Origin: Ailurus styani
Lineage: Eukaryota > Chordata > Mammalia > Carnivora > Ailuridae
Assembly (NCBI GenBank): GCA_002007465.1
Contig: LNAC01000375.1
Span: 483,045 to 547,044 of the forward strand
DNA: 64,000 bases
Direction: 5' to 3'
The notes under the pieces are model-generated. The model searched no databases. It was not told the DNA's origin and saw only the letters and a list, made by a program, of their open reading frames with translations. Below are positions 1 to 12,714 of the stretch, in pieces. Position numbers and translations under genes: made by a program. Position 1 is the first letter of the stretch, and every line of letters starts with the position of its first letter.

Positions 1-3000
1 TTTCTTCTGCAAATATTCTTGCCAAACCAGATTTGGCTAACTCTCACCACACTCACTAGCTATTAAAAATTTGATGTTTTGGGATCTGGATTATCTCCAT
101 GAAATCAGGATTAACATGTACTTCTCACAGCACTTTGTGCTAAAAGATGAGATCACTGATACAAAGCCAATTACTCAAAATGTTTTTTTAAGCAGCCCAA
201 ATCATGCACTTCAGGTATATAACCTTTTGACTATACAATTTGATCCAAGGCTAGATAAATAAATAAATAGCATTTTTAGACTTAGAACATTCTTTTCTGA
301 TAAATATCATTTCTGCAGAACATGTAGAGAGGAAAATTTGAATTCTATTTACTGATTCATATCTAATATGTTGCTGTTCTGAATTGCTTATACAGTATCA
401 ATTGAGATACTTTCAAAAATGCCCCTGTCTCTGTCCTGCAGTTTATTTCTAATGGTGAATGAACTATAAAACTGTGGATATCTTCAATTACTTTCACAAA
501 AGAGAAACGCAAGTGGATGTGCTTTGGAGAGACTGAAGAGTTGAGGGTCCATAACACAATCTGTCTGCACCCAGATATGTCAGTTCAATTTCTGAGATAT
601 CACTGCTCGTCTCAGCATATCAATATTTCTTACAGAACGAAAGAAAAATAAAAAAATTCAATCTTCTCAGTTTAGTAGGGTATAGTGATTCCTTGGTTTA
701 TCGCTCTGCTTTTTTCCATTTCCATAGGGTCAAGATCATGCAATAAAGCTTAGTGGTTAGAGTCCACCTCCTGTGGAAAGAACATTACCAGGAATTTGAG
801 TAAAACAGTATAAGCCACAGGTTGCTACATGAGAGTGGGCCTTTCCATCCATACATAAAGAAATATTAATATTTCAGAAATAGTACAAAACCATGAATTT
901 TGGCCTGATGATTTAGATGATTTCTTGACCTCCTGAGACTCTCCAGGGTGCTTTTCATTGATGAAACAGAAATGAAAGTGGTCATTAACTTGTGCAACAA
1001 TGAAAATAGTACATGAAAGGGAGGAAGTGAGTACCATGTATCATAATGGATAATGATGAAGGTTAATATATGGCTCTGAGACACTGACTTACCAAGGATA
1101 TCAAGCATTATTTCATAATAAATTCCAAATCTCCCTGCACTTCTCTACAGACCATATTTAATGCCAAATGATAAATCAGGGTTACTACAATGAGATTTCA
1201 GATGCTAGATTGCATTAAAGTCTGAGAGCATTCATGCCATATAGCTGAACATTGGGAGGTTACTTGTATATAAAGGATGTTTAATAGGAAAGCCAAATTT
1301 CTGAGAGCTTACATTTTGACTATTTGAATTTTTGTAGCAAGAAATAGAAGAGCAAGAGGAACACTAGATACAACTTTGAAGTAATTTTAAGTGACTTACT
1401 CATTAATGTGAATTATTGAGTATGATATACTCATATCAAAATTAATACCATTCACTTCATAACCAAAACCCCTTATAAGAAACACCTTATATTTCCAGAC
1501 AAACCTGGCTTTCAGGACAACCTAAGTCCAAGAGAAATCTAACATTGATAAAATTCAGTTTTGCTGCAGATTTAATGGATTTACAGAGATGTAGTTGTAA
1601 GAAAAGGAAAAGAGAGATCTTTATAGATTTGATATGAACCTAGAGAACCAGTGATCCAATAATATGAAGGAAGAAGATATTTAGATGTGTAATCTAAAGA
1701 GATTCATCTTCCCTTTAGCATTACTGAGGATATATTAATAACCAGCATGAAAAAATATCCAATTCACAAGGACTACGCATACCAATATATATCCCATCCA
1801 GCTACAATTATTTACCATATTTCATTGCATGTTTTTATTATTAAAGATAATCAATTGCATTTACTTATTTTTTGTGGGTAAGTACACAGATTTCAGGTCC
1901 TAGGTGTTATTTTGGACTGGTTTTTTTGTTTTGTTTTGCTTTGTTTTTTGGAAAAATCCCTAGAATTGCAGAGATAGCAGTTGGAAATAGTTAGAGATAA
2001 ATTGTCTTAGTGATGAGTTTCTTAATTGAATCGGTTGAAGATAAAATATGATAATTGTGATAGATTACATATTATATGGATTCAGAGAAGAGATGCTATT
2101 GGCATTCTTCTTTTAATATGCCAACTTAATTGGTAAGGATTATATGTGAATTATTGATAATTTTTCTAGTTTCTTTTTCTAATATTTCACTTTAATAATG
2201 GAGTATTCACAAATATGAAATTCAAGCCACTTATATACCTTTAATATATTTATTTATAAAAATGTTGATGATTACAAATATATATGTACACATATACATA
2301 TATTTTTTAGATTTAGATAAGCACGATAAAATCTTAAACTATACGTCTTTACTTATTTGACTTCTGTGTTCATGTGTTCCCTTAGCTATAAGCATATATG
2401 TGTACACATTTACAATTACAGCTCAAACAGTGACATAGATTAAATTGATATGAATTGTTGCTGCTTTCAATTCATGGAAATATAACAAGAATTCTGTGCT
2501 GACAGTCTTCTCCATTGCCAAATTGGGCATCATATCAAATGTTTTTCTTCCCACTTCAAATTGAGAGCCAGTTTTCTATCTTTTCTTAATACAGAATATA
2601 AGCTAAAATCCATCTCAGCCTAGTTGCATCAGTAACGATGTTCTTTTTGCATGACACTTAATCTTATTATGGGTGGAGATGTCTCCGAGGAGGTGAAAGA
2701 TGGAAGATGATATCCCAAGATGCTTTGATTCAGAAATATAGAGTGAATACATAAGAGTGGAGGAAGTGGCTTGAAGCTGGAAAGTAGAGAATAGCTTCAA
2801 TTATCCTAGAAAACAAGAGGAAAATGTATTTATGGGAAATGTAGGACTAAACTGAAGTAGATATATAAAGGTAAATATCACTTTAAAATTTTATCAGGGA
2901 GTATAAGACATTGTGAAAGTAGTCACAAACAAATTGATACTATTACACTAATTTGTCTGAAATAAGTAGAAAATTAGATCTGGCCTCACAGACATAACTA

Positions 3001-3375
3001 GAGTGTGTGAATTATTCACTTGTAGTCTCATCCTAGTTTTCTGACTCCTAGACATGAATTTGAACAATTCATTTGGGTTGTGGTGGTAGTAGTACTCCCA
3101 TTTGAGAGAACAGAACCTACAAGTGAATGTGTAAATAAGAATCGGTAAGATTTAATGATGAAATACCTATAGCTTGTTCCTTGTAGAGGTAGGTCAAGTG
3201 CAAAAACAAAATTGCATTTTATTTAAACTGGGGTGTTTATTTAGTTTAAGCTGATGAATAAAACTCATTCTACATAAAACTTATATTTCACTTCTTAACC
3301 CTGAAACTTAAGTTGCCTAGACTAGAAATTCATTGGCTATAATGATTAGTTAATTGCCCATTTGTCCTTTTCACT
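1..3375. other. AT-rich non-coding DNA, nothing recognised
   Basis: I see no gene, RNA or confidently assignable repeat here. Open frames are under 85 codons on either strand and show no family motif. A T/G-rich run lies near 1920-1950. A short match to the start of MIR (reverse orientation) near 740-770 is too weak to call. Confidence 0.6.
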
Positions 3376-3390
3376 CTATCTGTGCTTCTT

Positions 3391-3588
3391 TTTTTTTTTT
3401 TTTAAAGATTTTATTTATTTATTTCACAGAGGGAGAGAGATCACAAGGAGGCAGAGAGGCAGGCAGAGGGGGGGGGAAGCAGGCTCCCCGCTGAGCAGGG
3501 AGCCCGATGCGGGCCTCGATCCCAGGACCCTGAGATCATGACCTGAGCCGAAAGCAGAGGCTTTAACCCACTGAGCCACCCAGGCGCC
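3391..3588 (-). mobile_element. Young Can-SINE (SINEC), full length
   Basis: Poly-T tail on the left, then the reverse complement of the AAATAAATAAAATC tail, the CT-rich body, and the tRNA-like head ending CAGGCGCC on the right, so the element reads on the minus strand. It is flanked by perfect 15-base target-site duplications, CTATCTGTGCTTCTT, at 3376-3390 and 3589-3603. Near-consensus sequence and perfect duplications mark a recent insertion. Confidence 0.95.
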
Positions 3589-3879
3589 CTATCTGTGCTT
3601 CTTAAACTAGGTATTCATACAAAGAGTAAAATAAGTATAATGCATTTCCTGGGAATTTGAATTAAAAAAAAGAGCCATAGTTTTATGTTGAATCAGACAT
3701 CAATACATTCTAGAGTAAAACTCAGAAACATATACATTTTAAGACAAACCTTGTGGTATCAAAAAAAATTATCTTATGCTCCCAAGTTCCCTAAAGTTCT
3801 AGTTTAAACAGTGGGATGTTTTCTTATGTATTTGGGGTTTGTCTGTTCAGGGAAGAAGTTTTTATGGCATAACTATATT

Positions 3880-4325
3880 TTCTTACTGTTCCCTATTCTC
3901 ATCACATTCAATATTCAACAAATGTTTATAGTATGTGCTAGTGTTTACAATATCCTGTTATTGGTTTCTTACCTGGTTTGCAGGAAAATACATTTTGCAG
4001 CTTCTTTGAAATCAATCAGAATCATGTGACTAGTTCTGGTCAATCAAATATGAAATAAAATGAAAAATGCCACATCTGTTCTGGGACTATGAAAACTTGC
4101 CTTAGAATTATACAGGATTTCCCATTCTTTCCTTCAGGAATGGAGGAGACCATGGACTTCAGTTGGTACAGCTAAAGGTCACTGTGTGGAGCAGGGTATC
4201 GCATTGTACCCCAACTTGTATGTAAGCACATTTGTAGAACCTATTGTATGAGCAAAAGATAAACTTTTGTTGTATTAAACCACTCAGATGGGGGATTTGC
4301 TTAAAGCATTGTATCCTAATAAATA
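3880..4325 (+). repeat. Old unclassified interspersed repeat
   Basis: The stretch around 4015-4300 resembles a common mammalian interspersed repeat containing 'CATGTGACTAGTTCTGG' and, near its end, 'AAACTTTTGTTGTATTAA..CCACT'. The family is recognisable to me but I cannot name it. It is heavily mutated and has no open frame of interest. Confidence 0.35.
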
Positions 4326-4494
4326 AAAGCATTGCTATGTTTCAGGCACAGTTCCATGTCCTTGGGCAATTAAATGAGACAAAGATCTCTCCCCTGCTGA
4401 AGTTTAATGCAGACAGAATCACATTTGTAGTAAGATATTAGAGATAAATAAAGGGATTGATGAAGGGGAGAAAAGAAGAGGATAATTAACATAG

Positions 4495-4890
4495 TGGTAT
4501 AGTAGGTAGAAAAATGGCCGCCCAAAGACGCCATGTCATAATAACTGACAACTGGGAGTATGTTCCCTTCCATTTCAAAAGGGACATTCTGGATGTCATT
4601 AAGTTAAGGATCTTGAAATGCAGAGCTTATTCTAATTTATCCAGGTGGGTTAATGAAATCCTAAGAGTCCATGTAGGAGCTGCAGGGAGTCAGTCAACTA
4701 AGGAGATATATGACGGTGACAAAGTTTGGAGTGTACAGAGACGTGATCCAAAGATGCTGTGGCCTCTAGAAGCCAGAAAAGGCAGGGAAATAGTTTCATC
4801 CTTAGAGGATCCAGGGGAATGCAGATGCCTAACCCACTGCACCACCCAGATGCAGGTTTGTGGTAGTTTATAGCAACAATAGAAAACAAT
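4495..4890 (+). mobile_element. Old LTR fragment, MaLR/MLT1-like
   Basis: It reads like an ancient mammalian LTR-type repeat: 'GGCCGCCCAAAGACGCCATG' near the start, then a 'TTAAGTTAAGGATCTTGAAATG' type block (4598-4619), 'GGCCTCTAGAAGCCAGAAAA' in the middle, and 'TTTGTGGTAGTTTATAGCAAC' at the end. The same family appears reversed at 48455-48800. The 119-codon frame over it (4514-4873) is the repeat read by chance and has no protein-family signal. The MaLR assignment is from memory. Confidence 0.5.
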
Positions 4891-6920
4891 GCAATTACTT
4901 AAAAAGAAGTGCTGTAAGCTCAGGTAACCTCCCCTTGCTGCCAGACTGAGAGCTTGTCTTCGAGGTGGACCACCGCCATTGATCGACCTTGTAATACCTG
5001 TAGTATGTGATAATGGGCTTGGGTGTTTTGGAAGAAATCCTAGTAACTCTTTCAAGTGTTCAGCCCCATTACCATTTCTCATACTCAGAAACATTTGTTT
5101 GTTTATTTCTGTTTATTTGTTAATAGCAAGACCATAAAGCTCAGTCTACCTTTTTTTTTTAGTATTAGTATTTAGTTTTTTTAGTATTTGTTATTGCTCA
5201 TTTTTAGGCCTTGAGATACTTCTCTCTTCTCCAACACCAACCTGAATTTGTACAAGATGGCATTTCCCCAACTCCGAATCCTATGGCGGTTTCCAAAAAA
5301 TAATTAAAAGAAACACCCATTTAGAGGGGTTTACTTTGGGTAATCAGGTAGTAGATAACTACAAAAGTTATAAATTGTTCAAATTTCTTAGAGCCTTAAT
5401 TGCTGGTCTATTTCTAAGGGCTCTCATCGACGTGATAGTTGAAAGACATCATTAGGCTTTTGGCTTTGGTTTTTTGAGCCTTTCATTTAAAATTGACCTT
5501 ATTCCTAAGAAACGAAATTCAGTCTAAAGATGCTACAAAATGGAGAATTAGTGCTTCCTAGGTTAATGGCAATTAGCATTACAAATCTGGATGAAACTCA
5601 GCTCATTAGTCCTATATTTAGGGACAGGGTGATTCACTCTCAGTATTTCCTCATAGAATGTCTTTCCAGTTTACTCATCAAGTTTATACCAAATACACAA
5701 TGTTTCCATTTTAATTCAATTAAACACATGTTTATTAAGTGCACAGCACTCATCTAGCTATTTTATGTAGAGTCCCCCACCCATGCTTCCCAAAAGAAAA
5801 AATAAATGCTGTGATATGTACCTGGGAGACAATAATGATCCTTAGTAGGCCTAATGTTTAGGTACTTTCCTTATTTTTGCATATATTTTGGATAATAGTA
5901 TTTGAAGGGGGGGGTACATATGTACCAAGAATGAGAGTGATTATAGTTTGCCATAAAAATATTCACAGCTTATTTGAAGAGGTTGTAGGGTATTTGGGTT
6001 TTGTTTTAAAATTCACTTATTTTACAAGGTATGAAATGTTTAGACCCCAAAGACTGAATATCTGAATAACAAAAAAGTGGAATCTTGTAACTTGTACCAT
6101 CTTGAGAAGCATTCAGCTTATAAATATGTAAACAAGATTCAACAACCACAGCATTCTTCCAGCCTCACCAGATGTGCTTTCAAAGGGCTGTTTGGGACCC
6201 TTCTTTGATGCTTTTCCCTTTTTGTATATTCTGCTGCCTGAATATCAGGGAAAGGGCAAGTGATTACCTCGGATAGTTTTCTCCTACATATGAAATATGC
6301 ATGAGCTCTGTTCTTACTGAAAGTTTACATTTGCCCAGCTGGCTTAACATCTTTTGGGGGTCTTAGCCTTAGTGGCTTCATTAGACCTCCTGGAAAACAG
6401 ATTTACATAGGAAATGGGAACTCAATTTAAGTAATCCATGTGTCTTATAAGAACCCTTTATAGGAAAATTGTGCTTTCTTAACATTCAAATAAAAGTGAA
6501 TTTTAAAACATTGAGTGAAAACTGTTCTCTACTCGGGAAGTCCTTTTGTTTGTTAACATATTTTAAGATTGATTTTCTTTATTTTATAACATTAAATTGC
6601 ATGAATCATTGAGGATAACTCTTATTCATGTTTATTCTGATCTTAGAAGTTATCTTTTGATTATTCCACTGTTTGACCTTTAATCTCAAGACATTAACAG
6701 GAGTGCGTTATGATGAAATGCTGTGACAGTCTTATGTGCATGTATAGTATCATGTAATAGGTTAAAACAATCAAGAATGTTCTAATATGTTAAATAACAT
6801 ATTCATAAAGAGCACATCCTCTATATCATATGCAAGGTGTTAATTTAATTTGCAATAATCTTGAGAATGGAGGGACTTTATGGAAATCTTACTTTTTATA
6901 AGATGATTTCTTTGTTTCAG
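4890..6920. other. Non-coding DNA, nothing recognised
   Basis: No gene or assignable repeat is visible. A short run near 5715-5745 ('CATGTTTATTAAGTGCACAG') has the flavour of an L2 or MIR end but is too short to call. Confidence 0.5.
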
Positions 6921-7405
6921 TAATTTATTCCACAGCATTTACAGAGTGCTTACTAAGTTACAGGCATTATTCTAGTTTCTTGGGATGCATCTGTAAGTAA
7001 AATTACAAAAATTCTTCAGAAGAGGTAATCTTCTAGTAGTGGAAATGGCCTATACACATAAACAGGCTTCCGAAATGTTGTAATATGTTAGAAGGTAATG
7101 AATACCAGGAGAAAACACAACAAGCTGGAGAGTGCTGTCTGGGAGGGAGCTACCATGCAGATTTCTAGGGAATGTACATTTCAGGAACAACTGGAACAAA
7201 AGCCCAAAGGTGGGGATGACCTTGCCTGTTCATGGGAAAGGAAGGAGGGCATTGTTTGCAGAGTGAAATGAGAAATGATGGCAAGAAATGAAGCTGGAGG
7301 GGTGTGTATTGGTGGTAGGAGGAGGGGTGTGAAGAAGATCACATAGGGCCAATAGGTATTTTAAGGATTTTGACATGCTCCTTATTAAAATGGGGATCTA
7401 ATGGA

Positions 7406-7549
7406 ATTTCTGGAGCAGAAGAATGATTTGTCTGAGTTATTTTTTTTTTTTTTTAAAGGTTTTATTTATTTATTTGACACAGAGAGAGAGATCACAAGTA
7501 GGCAGAGANTATTTCTGGAGCAGAAGAATGATTTGTCTGAGTTATTTTT
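7406..7549. other. Assembly join: single N with 39-base flank duplication
   Basis: The 39 bases at 7406-7444 recur exactly at 7511-7549. Between them lie a poly-T, 68 bases of SINE tail and body, and one N at 7509. Thirty-nine bases is too long for a SINE target-site duplication. The right-hand sequence continues the L2 host without a SINE head. This fits two contigs joined end to end: one ending inside a SINE, the other carrying the site without the SINE. Confidence 0.8.
7441..7508 (-). mobile_element. Young Can-SINE, cut off by the N at 7509
   Basis: Poly-T, 'AAAGGTTTTATTTATTTATT', 'TGACACAGAGAGAGAGATCA' and 'AAGTAGGCAGAGA' match the 3' third of the youngest SINEs in this window. The rest, including the tRNA-like head, is missing at the N. 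Confidence 0.9.
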
Positions 7550-7750
7550 AATAGGATTACTTTGACTGCTATTTTTGATAATGAACTACATTTAGGATTG
7601 CAATAATTCAGCTGAGAGGTGATAATAGTTCAAATCCAGTTGGTAAAGTGCTGCTAGTGAGAAGTGGTAGGATTCTGTATATGTTATGAAGGTAGGAATG
7701 TCCTTATTAATGAAATGTGATATGAAAGAGAAGGCAAGAATGAGTATAAC

Positions 7751-7937
7751 AATTTTTTTTAAAAGATTTTATTTGTCAGAGAGAGAGAGCACAAGCTGGG
7801 GGAGCAGCAGGCAGAGGGAAAAGGAAGTTTCCCACTGAGCAAGGAGCCTGATGCAGGACTTGATCCCAGGACTGTGGGATCCTGACCTGAACAGAAGGCA
7901 GACACTTAATCAACAGAGCCAACCAGATGTACCAGGT
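7751..7937 (-). mobile_element. Older Can-SINE
   Basis: It has the usual reversed order (T-rich tail, GAGAGAGAGAGCACAAGC body, 'GATCCCAGGACTGTGGGATC', 'CCTGACCTGAACAGAAGGCA', degraded head). The head reads AACCAGATGTACC instead of ACCCAGGCGCC, so this copy is older. It lies inside the L2 copy. Confidence 0.85.
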
Positions 7938-9099
7938 ATAAGGATTTTGGTCCGATACAATGGAAGTTTGGAATTGCCATCAACTGATATGTATACTTCA
8001 GCTAAAACAGATTTGAAAGAGGGAGTCAGAAATTTAATTTTGTACATATTTGGTTTGAGATGGCTGTTAGATATGTAAGTAGAAAGTCACAAAAGCTAGT
8101 ATCCTAGGCTGGAGTTTGGAGCTAGAGATACAAATTTGGGAGCCATTAGATTATTAGATGGTGTTTAAAGTCATGGGAGAGTGTACATTTTCCAAGGAAA
8201 TTAATGTAGTACTAAATATTTTTAAAAATCTCTACATGGAGGCACAAATTAAATGGAGGTAAAAATTAAGCCTCAAAACTCCAACTTTGAAAGGTTAGGG
8301 AGATGGAGAGCCAACATATGAGATTGAGAGAGTGACAAAGGTAGAAATAAAAGAAAGAGAAAGGGTGCGGTGTCCTAGATGCCAAGTGAATTATTCTATT
8401 TTATTTTTTTAAATTTTTTTTTATTTTCAGTAGAAAGGAGTGGAAAGGGTGAAAAGGTGTGCAAATGCAAATGATAGTTTCAGAATGACTGAAATTGAAT
8501 ATTTGATTTAGCAACATGGAACACATTGATGACCTTAACAAGACTGGTTTGGTGGGGTGAAAACCTGTCTGGGATGAATTTGAGAGAAAACGAAGGAAAG
8601 TGTTTGGAGACAGAAAGGGCGTACAAAGCAAGTGGGATTTCTTTTTTAATGGGAAAAGAAATGACATCATATTTGCATGCTGATGGGAAAATGTGTAAGA
8701 AAAAGTGACATAGGACTGAACAAGATATTCATAGGGGAGACTTCAAAAAGATAAAAATCAATGAGATTCAACACATCAGTGAAGGGATTAGCCTCAGGTA
8801 AGAGTTCTAGAAGTTTATTTATAGCAAAAGCAGGAAAGAGAGTACTCTTTATGGTTTCAAATACTTTTATATATGTATGTGGTGGTGGAAGTTTACAGAG
8901 TTCTCATTTGATTCAAGCTTTTGTTTTCTCAGTAAAATAGGAAATGGACATGTGCAAAGAATGATCACATGGGCAGAAACATGTAGATTTGATGTCAGAG
9001 GATATAATGTGAAAAAGATTAGAGAGTATAGGAATGAGTGAGCCAGTAAAATATACTGTAATATACCATAACTAAAGAGCAGAACCAAGCAAGTATCTA

Positions 9100-10780
9100 C
9101 TTATGGTTTGTGGACATGAATTTAGTGCCATCAGTTAGCACATTCTTCAAAGTCTAGCGAGACACATGGCACACCATTAAAGATCTGATAAATAAATGAA
9201 AAAATGCTTGAAATATTCTTAAAACGTACTGTGTTCATATTATAGAGGTGACCTTTGCATGTTTGATTTTCTACTTATTCTTGTCTTCCCTAAGCCCCAT
9301 ATTTGCACTAATCATGGAGAGAAAAAGAAATACTTTATTCGAGGTTCCTGGGAAACAGACTCAGATCTGCATAAAAGAAGTTTATCGGGAAATATTTTTC
9401 AGGAAGCAGAATTGGGAATGGGAGCAGTTGGAAGGGGATGTAGTTCTAATAAAGAACTCAATCCTACAGGGAGTTCGAATATATCTTAAAAATTGTCATA
9501 ATTTAGACAAAGTTGGTGGAACTTTATATTCCCTTATTATCTGATCATTGGATAAAGCCTGCCTAGGGACTGGTGGGTAACTTTGCTCAAGGCAGTATCT
9601 TTCCACCCAGGACAATTCCTGAAGAAGGAGTTAGGATGTCACATAAAAGACAAGGTTAGGAAAGTTCTTAGATAGTTTTCACTTACTAGGTTTTCCATTC
9701 CTTATAAATAATCAGGATATTTTGTAATATAATTACCTCTTGTTCCACATTGGTGACATTTAAACCAAACTTTAAAGTTTATCCAGGAGGAGGATCCAAA
9801 GTATAAAGAAAAGATGGGTTCAATAAGGCAGGTAAAGATTATAGGACACTTACTATAGCTGTCTAGTAGTTGGAAACAATAACCCAAGCTTTTGCTTATA
9901 ACTTCTCTAACTCTATTAAAATTAATAATAAATAAATGCATAAATAAATAAAAATAGTATCTAATTGTGACCCACTAATTTGATTTTATAACCTGATTTT
10001 ATAATGGGGTTCAGTTTGCATTTGGAAAAAGATTGGCTACAAAACAAAGAAAGGATATACCATTTACTTTACCCATTTACCAAGAACTGGAGAAATTTCC
10101 TGGGTACAGGTTCCATCCAGAGGTAAAGTGACCATAGGATGTATCACCCACTCTCAGATAGTTTGAGATGCATACACAAGGACAGTCTCACTATCTGTAG
10201 TAGGATTCTTCCATCACTAAGGCAGGTCAAGAGTTAATGTGGAAGTCAGAAGAACACAGCATGAGGTCATAGCAGTTTGTCCACCTTCTCCTGTTGATCC
10301 CTGTTGACCAGAAAAATAAGAAAAAAGGGAATCAAAAGACCTTTGATATTTACAAGAAGCCCATTAACTTAGGATAAGAAAGGGGGGAAACACTAATTTA
10401 TAAATTAAAATCAAACCCAAAGCAAAAAGTATTAGCTACACTTAAACTGAGAAAAGCCATACTTGCCTGTTAAGTGACACACAGGTAGCACTATGTCACT
10501 GGATTATTGTGCCCTGAATAAAGTAAGACATGCATATATACATGACACCCCACTGAAATTCTTAGATTTTTCGAGCCATATAGAAATGATCTTCATGCAT
10601 AATTGTGGGACAAAAAGTGACAAAATAATTTACTTTTATTTAAACTTCCAATGTTCTCATGTGACTATTACACATTTTTCTAACTCCTTATACCAAACCT
10701 ATATTCTTCTTAGTAAATGTATTTAATATGAAGTGGGTTTAATTTTTTAAAGGATTTTATAAAATTTTATGTGGTGTGAT
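9100..10780. other. Non-coding DNA, no confident assignment
   Basis: The 98-codon frame at 9248-9544 overlaps another frame of similar length and has no motif I recognise. The sequence 9340-9660 and 10020-10330 has the look of worn LTR-type repeat, but I cannot name a family. Confidence 0.45.
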
Positions 10781-11287
10781 GGGTTACTTTTATGTGTCAG
10801 TTTAACTGTACTAAGGAATGCCCAGAGAGCTGGTGAAATGTTATTGCTGGGTATGTATATGAGGGTGTCTATGACAGAGACTGTCATTTGAATAAGTAGT
10901 CTGGGTAGAGCTGATTGCCCTCACCAATGTGAGTGGGCATCATCCAATCTACTGAAGGACTGAGAAAAACAAGTGGTGAAGGAAGGGTGAGCAGGAGCTG
11001 AGATGTCCATCTTCTCCTACCCTCAACATTGGCACCCCTGGTCCTCAGGCTTTTGGTCTCAGACTGGGGCTTACATCATTACCTATACTACCCATCCCTC
11101 ATGCTCTATTCTTGGATTTTAGGATTGGAACTTACACCATCAGGTATCTTGGTTTCCTGGCCTTAAAATTTAGACTGAATTATGCCACTGGCTTTCCTTG
11201 TTCTCTAGCTTTCATACAACAGATCATAGGACTTCTTAGCCTCTGTAATTGTGTGAGCCAATTAATAAAATAAATGTGTGTGTGTGT

Positions 11288-12714
11288 AACTTGTTTTACT
11301 GTGCTTCACTTTATTGCACTTCACAGATTTTGTTTTTTTATGAATTGGGAAGAGGTAAAAACACCAACATTAACAGGAATTTGGAATAGATCAATTCCAA
11401 CCTTCATGATTAACTTTGAGGGAATCAAGACTTCAGTGAAGGAAGTAACTATGGATGTGGTAGAAATTGCAAGGGAGCTAGAATTATAAGTAGAGCCTGA
11501 AGATGTGACTGAATGACTGCAAGCTCATAAAAATGTAATGAATGAAGACTTGCTTCTTATGGATGAACAAAGACAGTTTTTGAGCTTCTTGATTTAAAAG
11601 CTACTTCTGGTAAAGATGTTGTGAAATACTGTTGAAATGACAACAAAGGATTTAGAATATTCCATAAAGGTGGTGATAAAGCAGTGGAAGGATTTGAGAA
11701 GATTGACTCCAATTTTGAAACATATTCTACTGTTGGTAAGTTGCTATTAAACATTATCACATACTGATGTAGGAAAGATGTTAGGGTTCAAAGCTGATGG
11801 CCAAGAAAGAATTCTTGAGATGTCTTTGGTACAAAAAGGTGGTTTTATTAAAGAGTAGGAACAGGACCCGAAAGCAGAAAGAGTTGCACTGTGGTCATTA
11901 GGAGTGACACATTATATACTTTCAAGTTGGGCAGGGCTTAGGGACCATGAAAATCTCTAAAGAATTTTGGAAGCAAGGTCTCCAGGACCTTGAGGGGCTA
12001 GCTATTTTTAGGGAAGGGTCGTTTATTACTGTCTAATAAAACACTAGTCATGAGACCCTTCAGATATATGTGGACGAGTCATAGGCTTGGGAGATGATTG
12101 CTAACATGTATCTTGGGGGGGTAGAGATAAATCAAGTTCCAAAGGAATTTTTATATGTTAAAGTAGACTTACAGGATCCCTTGGCTTGGACTAATATACC
12201 CTTTTGCCCTTAGGAAAGTATTGACATTGAAGCAGCTGAGCTCCCAGAGGAATGTCACTCTGCCTGATTTAAGGACTTGTGACTGGGCTGTAAGTAGTAA
12301 GGAAATTTAATTGTTCTTTTGCCTTTGTTTCCCACATCACATGCTGTAGAGAAATCACTTGAGAAAGAAAGAGCCAATGGATGCAACAAACTTAATTGAT
12401 GTCATATTTTAAGAAGTGGCCCCAGCCTTCAACAACAGCACTGATCAGCCATCGACATCCAGGCACCACTACCCAACAGCTGAAAACTCTGATAATGGTT
12501 AGCCTTTTTAAAGCAACGACATGTTTTATAATTAAATGTGTACTTTTTTCAGACATAATGCAATTGCACACTTAATAGACTACAGTATAATGTAAAGTTT
12601 AAATACAAATTTTATCTATGCTGGGATACCAAAAACTTACTGGAGTCACTTTATTTTCATAGTCATCTAATTGTGATCTGGAACCAAATCTACAATATCT
12701 CTGAGGTATGTCTG
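11288..12714 (+). mobile_element. Tigger (pogo-type) DNA transposon remnant, internally deleted
   Basis: It carries the C-terminal transposase region in translation (TLTGIWNRSIPTFMINFEG.. VDVVEIARELEL-like, 11350-11489), then 'GACAACAAAGGATTTAGAAT' and 'TTGACTCCAATTTTGAAA'. After the LTR come 'ATGCTGTAGAGAAATC', 'GCACACTTAATAGACTACAG' and the terminal repeat ending 'CTCTGAGGTATGTCTG' next to TA. The N-terminal and DDE parts of the transposase are gone. Stops are present, so it is dead. It sits inside an older repeat and is itself split by a solo LTR (11765-12339). Confidence 0.85.
11765..12339 (-). mobile_element. Solo endogenous-retrovirus LTR (575 bases)
   Basis: The insert begins TGATGTAGGAAA and ends TTTCCCACATCA, an almost perfect terminal inverted repeat with TG..CA ends. 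Five-base direct repeats flank it: CATAC (11760-11764) and CATGC (12340-12344), one mismatch. Read on the minus strand, an AATAAA polyadenylation signal lies near the 3' end (plus-strand TTTATT at about 11844-11849), as expected at the R/U5 side. There is no internal viral sequence, so this is a recombination product left after loss of the provirus. The layout suggests an ERV1 (gammaretrovirus-like) LTR. The class is inferred. Confidence 0.85.

Larger units (their letters stand above)
6925..9090 (-). mobile_element. Ancient L2 LINE, 3' part with reverse transcriptase remnant
   Basis: Read on the plus strand it starts with the reversed L2 3' end ('ACAGAGTGCTTACTAAGTTA..GGCATTATTCTAG'). It follows the reversed L2 body for about 2 kb: 'GGAGCAGAAGAATGATTTGTCTGAG', 'GAGAAGTGGTAGGATTCTG', 'GAGATACAAATTTGGGAGCC', 'TTTGCATGCTGATGGGAA'. 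On the minus strand near 8518-8580 the translation SQTGFHPTKPVLLRSS aligns with the L2/CR1 reverse-transcriptase block I recall as QSGFRPHHSTETALVKV. Frameshifts and stops are frequent, so nothing is functional. Two SINEs (7441-7508 and 7751-7937) sit inside it. The calls rest on remembered L2 consensus. Confidence 0.8.

Noticed and set aside
4514..4873. 119-codon open frame on the plus strand
   Set aside because: It overlies an MLT1-like repeat, has no protein-family motif, and an overlapping 134-codon frame runs on the other strand.
4690..5094. 134-codon open frame on the minus strand, longest outside elements and simple repeats
   Set aside because: Half of it is the reversed LTR-like repeat and the rest has no recognisable domain. 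No splice sites or promoter could be tied to it.
9248..9544. 98-codon frame with a hydrophobic start resembling a signal peptide
   Set aside because: No domain, a competing frame on the same strand, and worn repeat-like surroundings. It could be chance.
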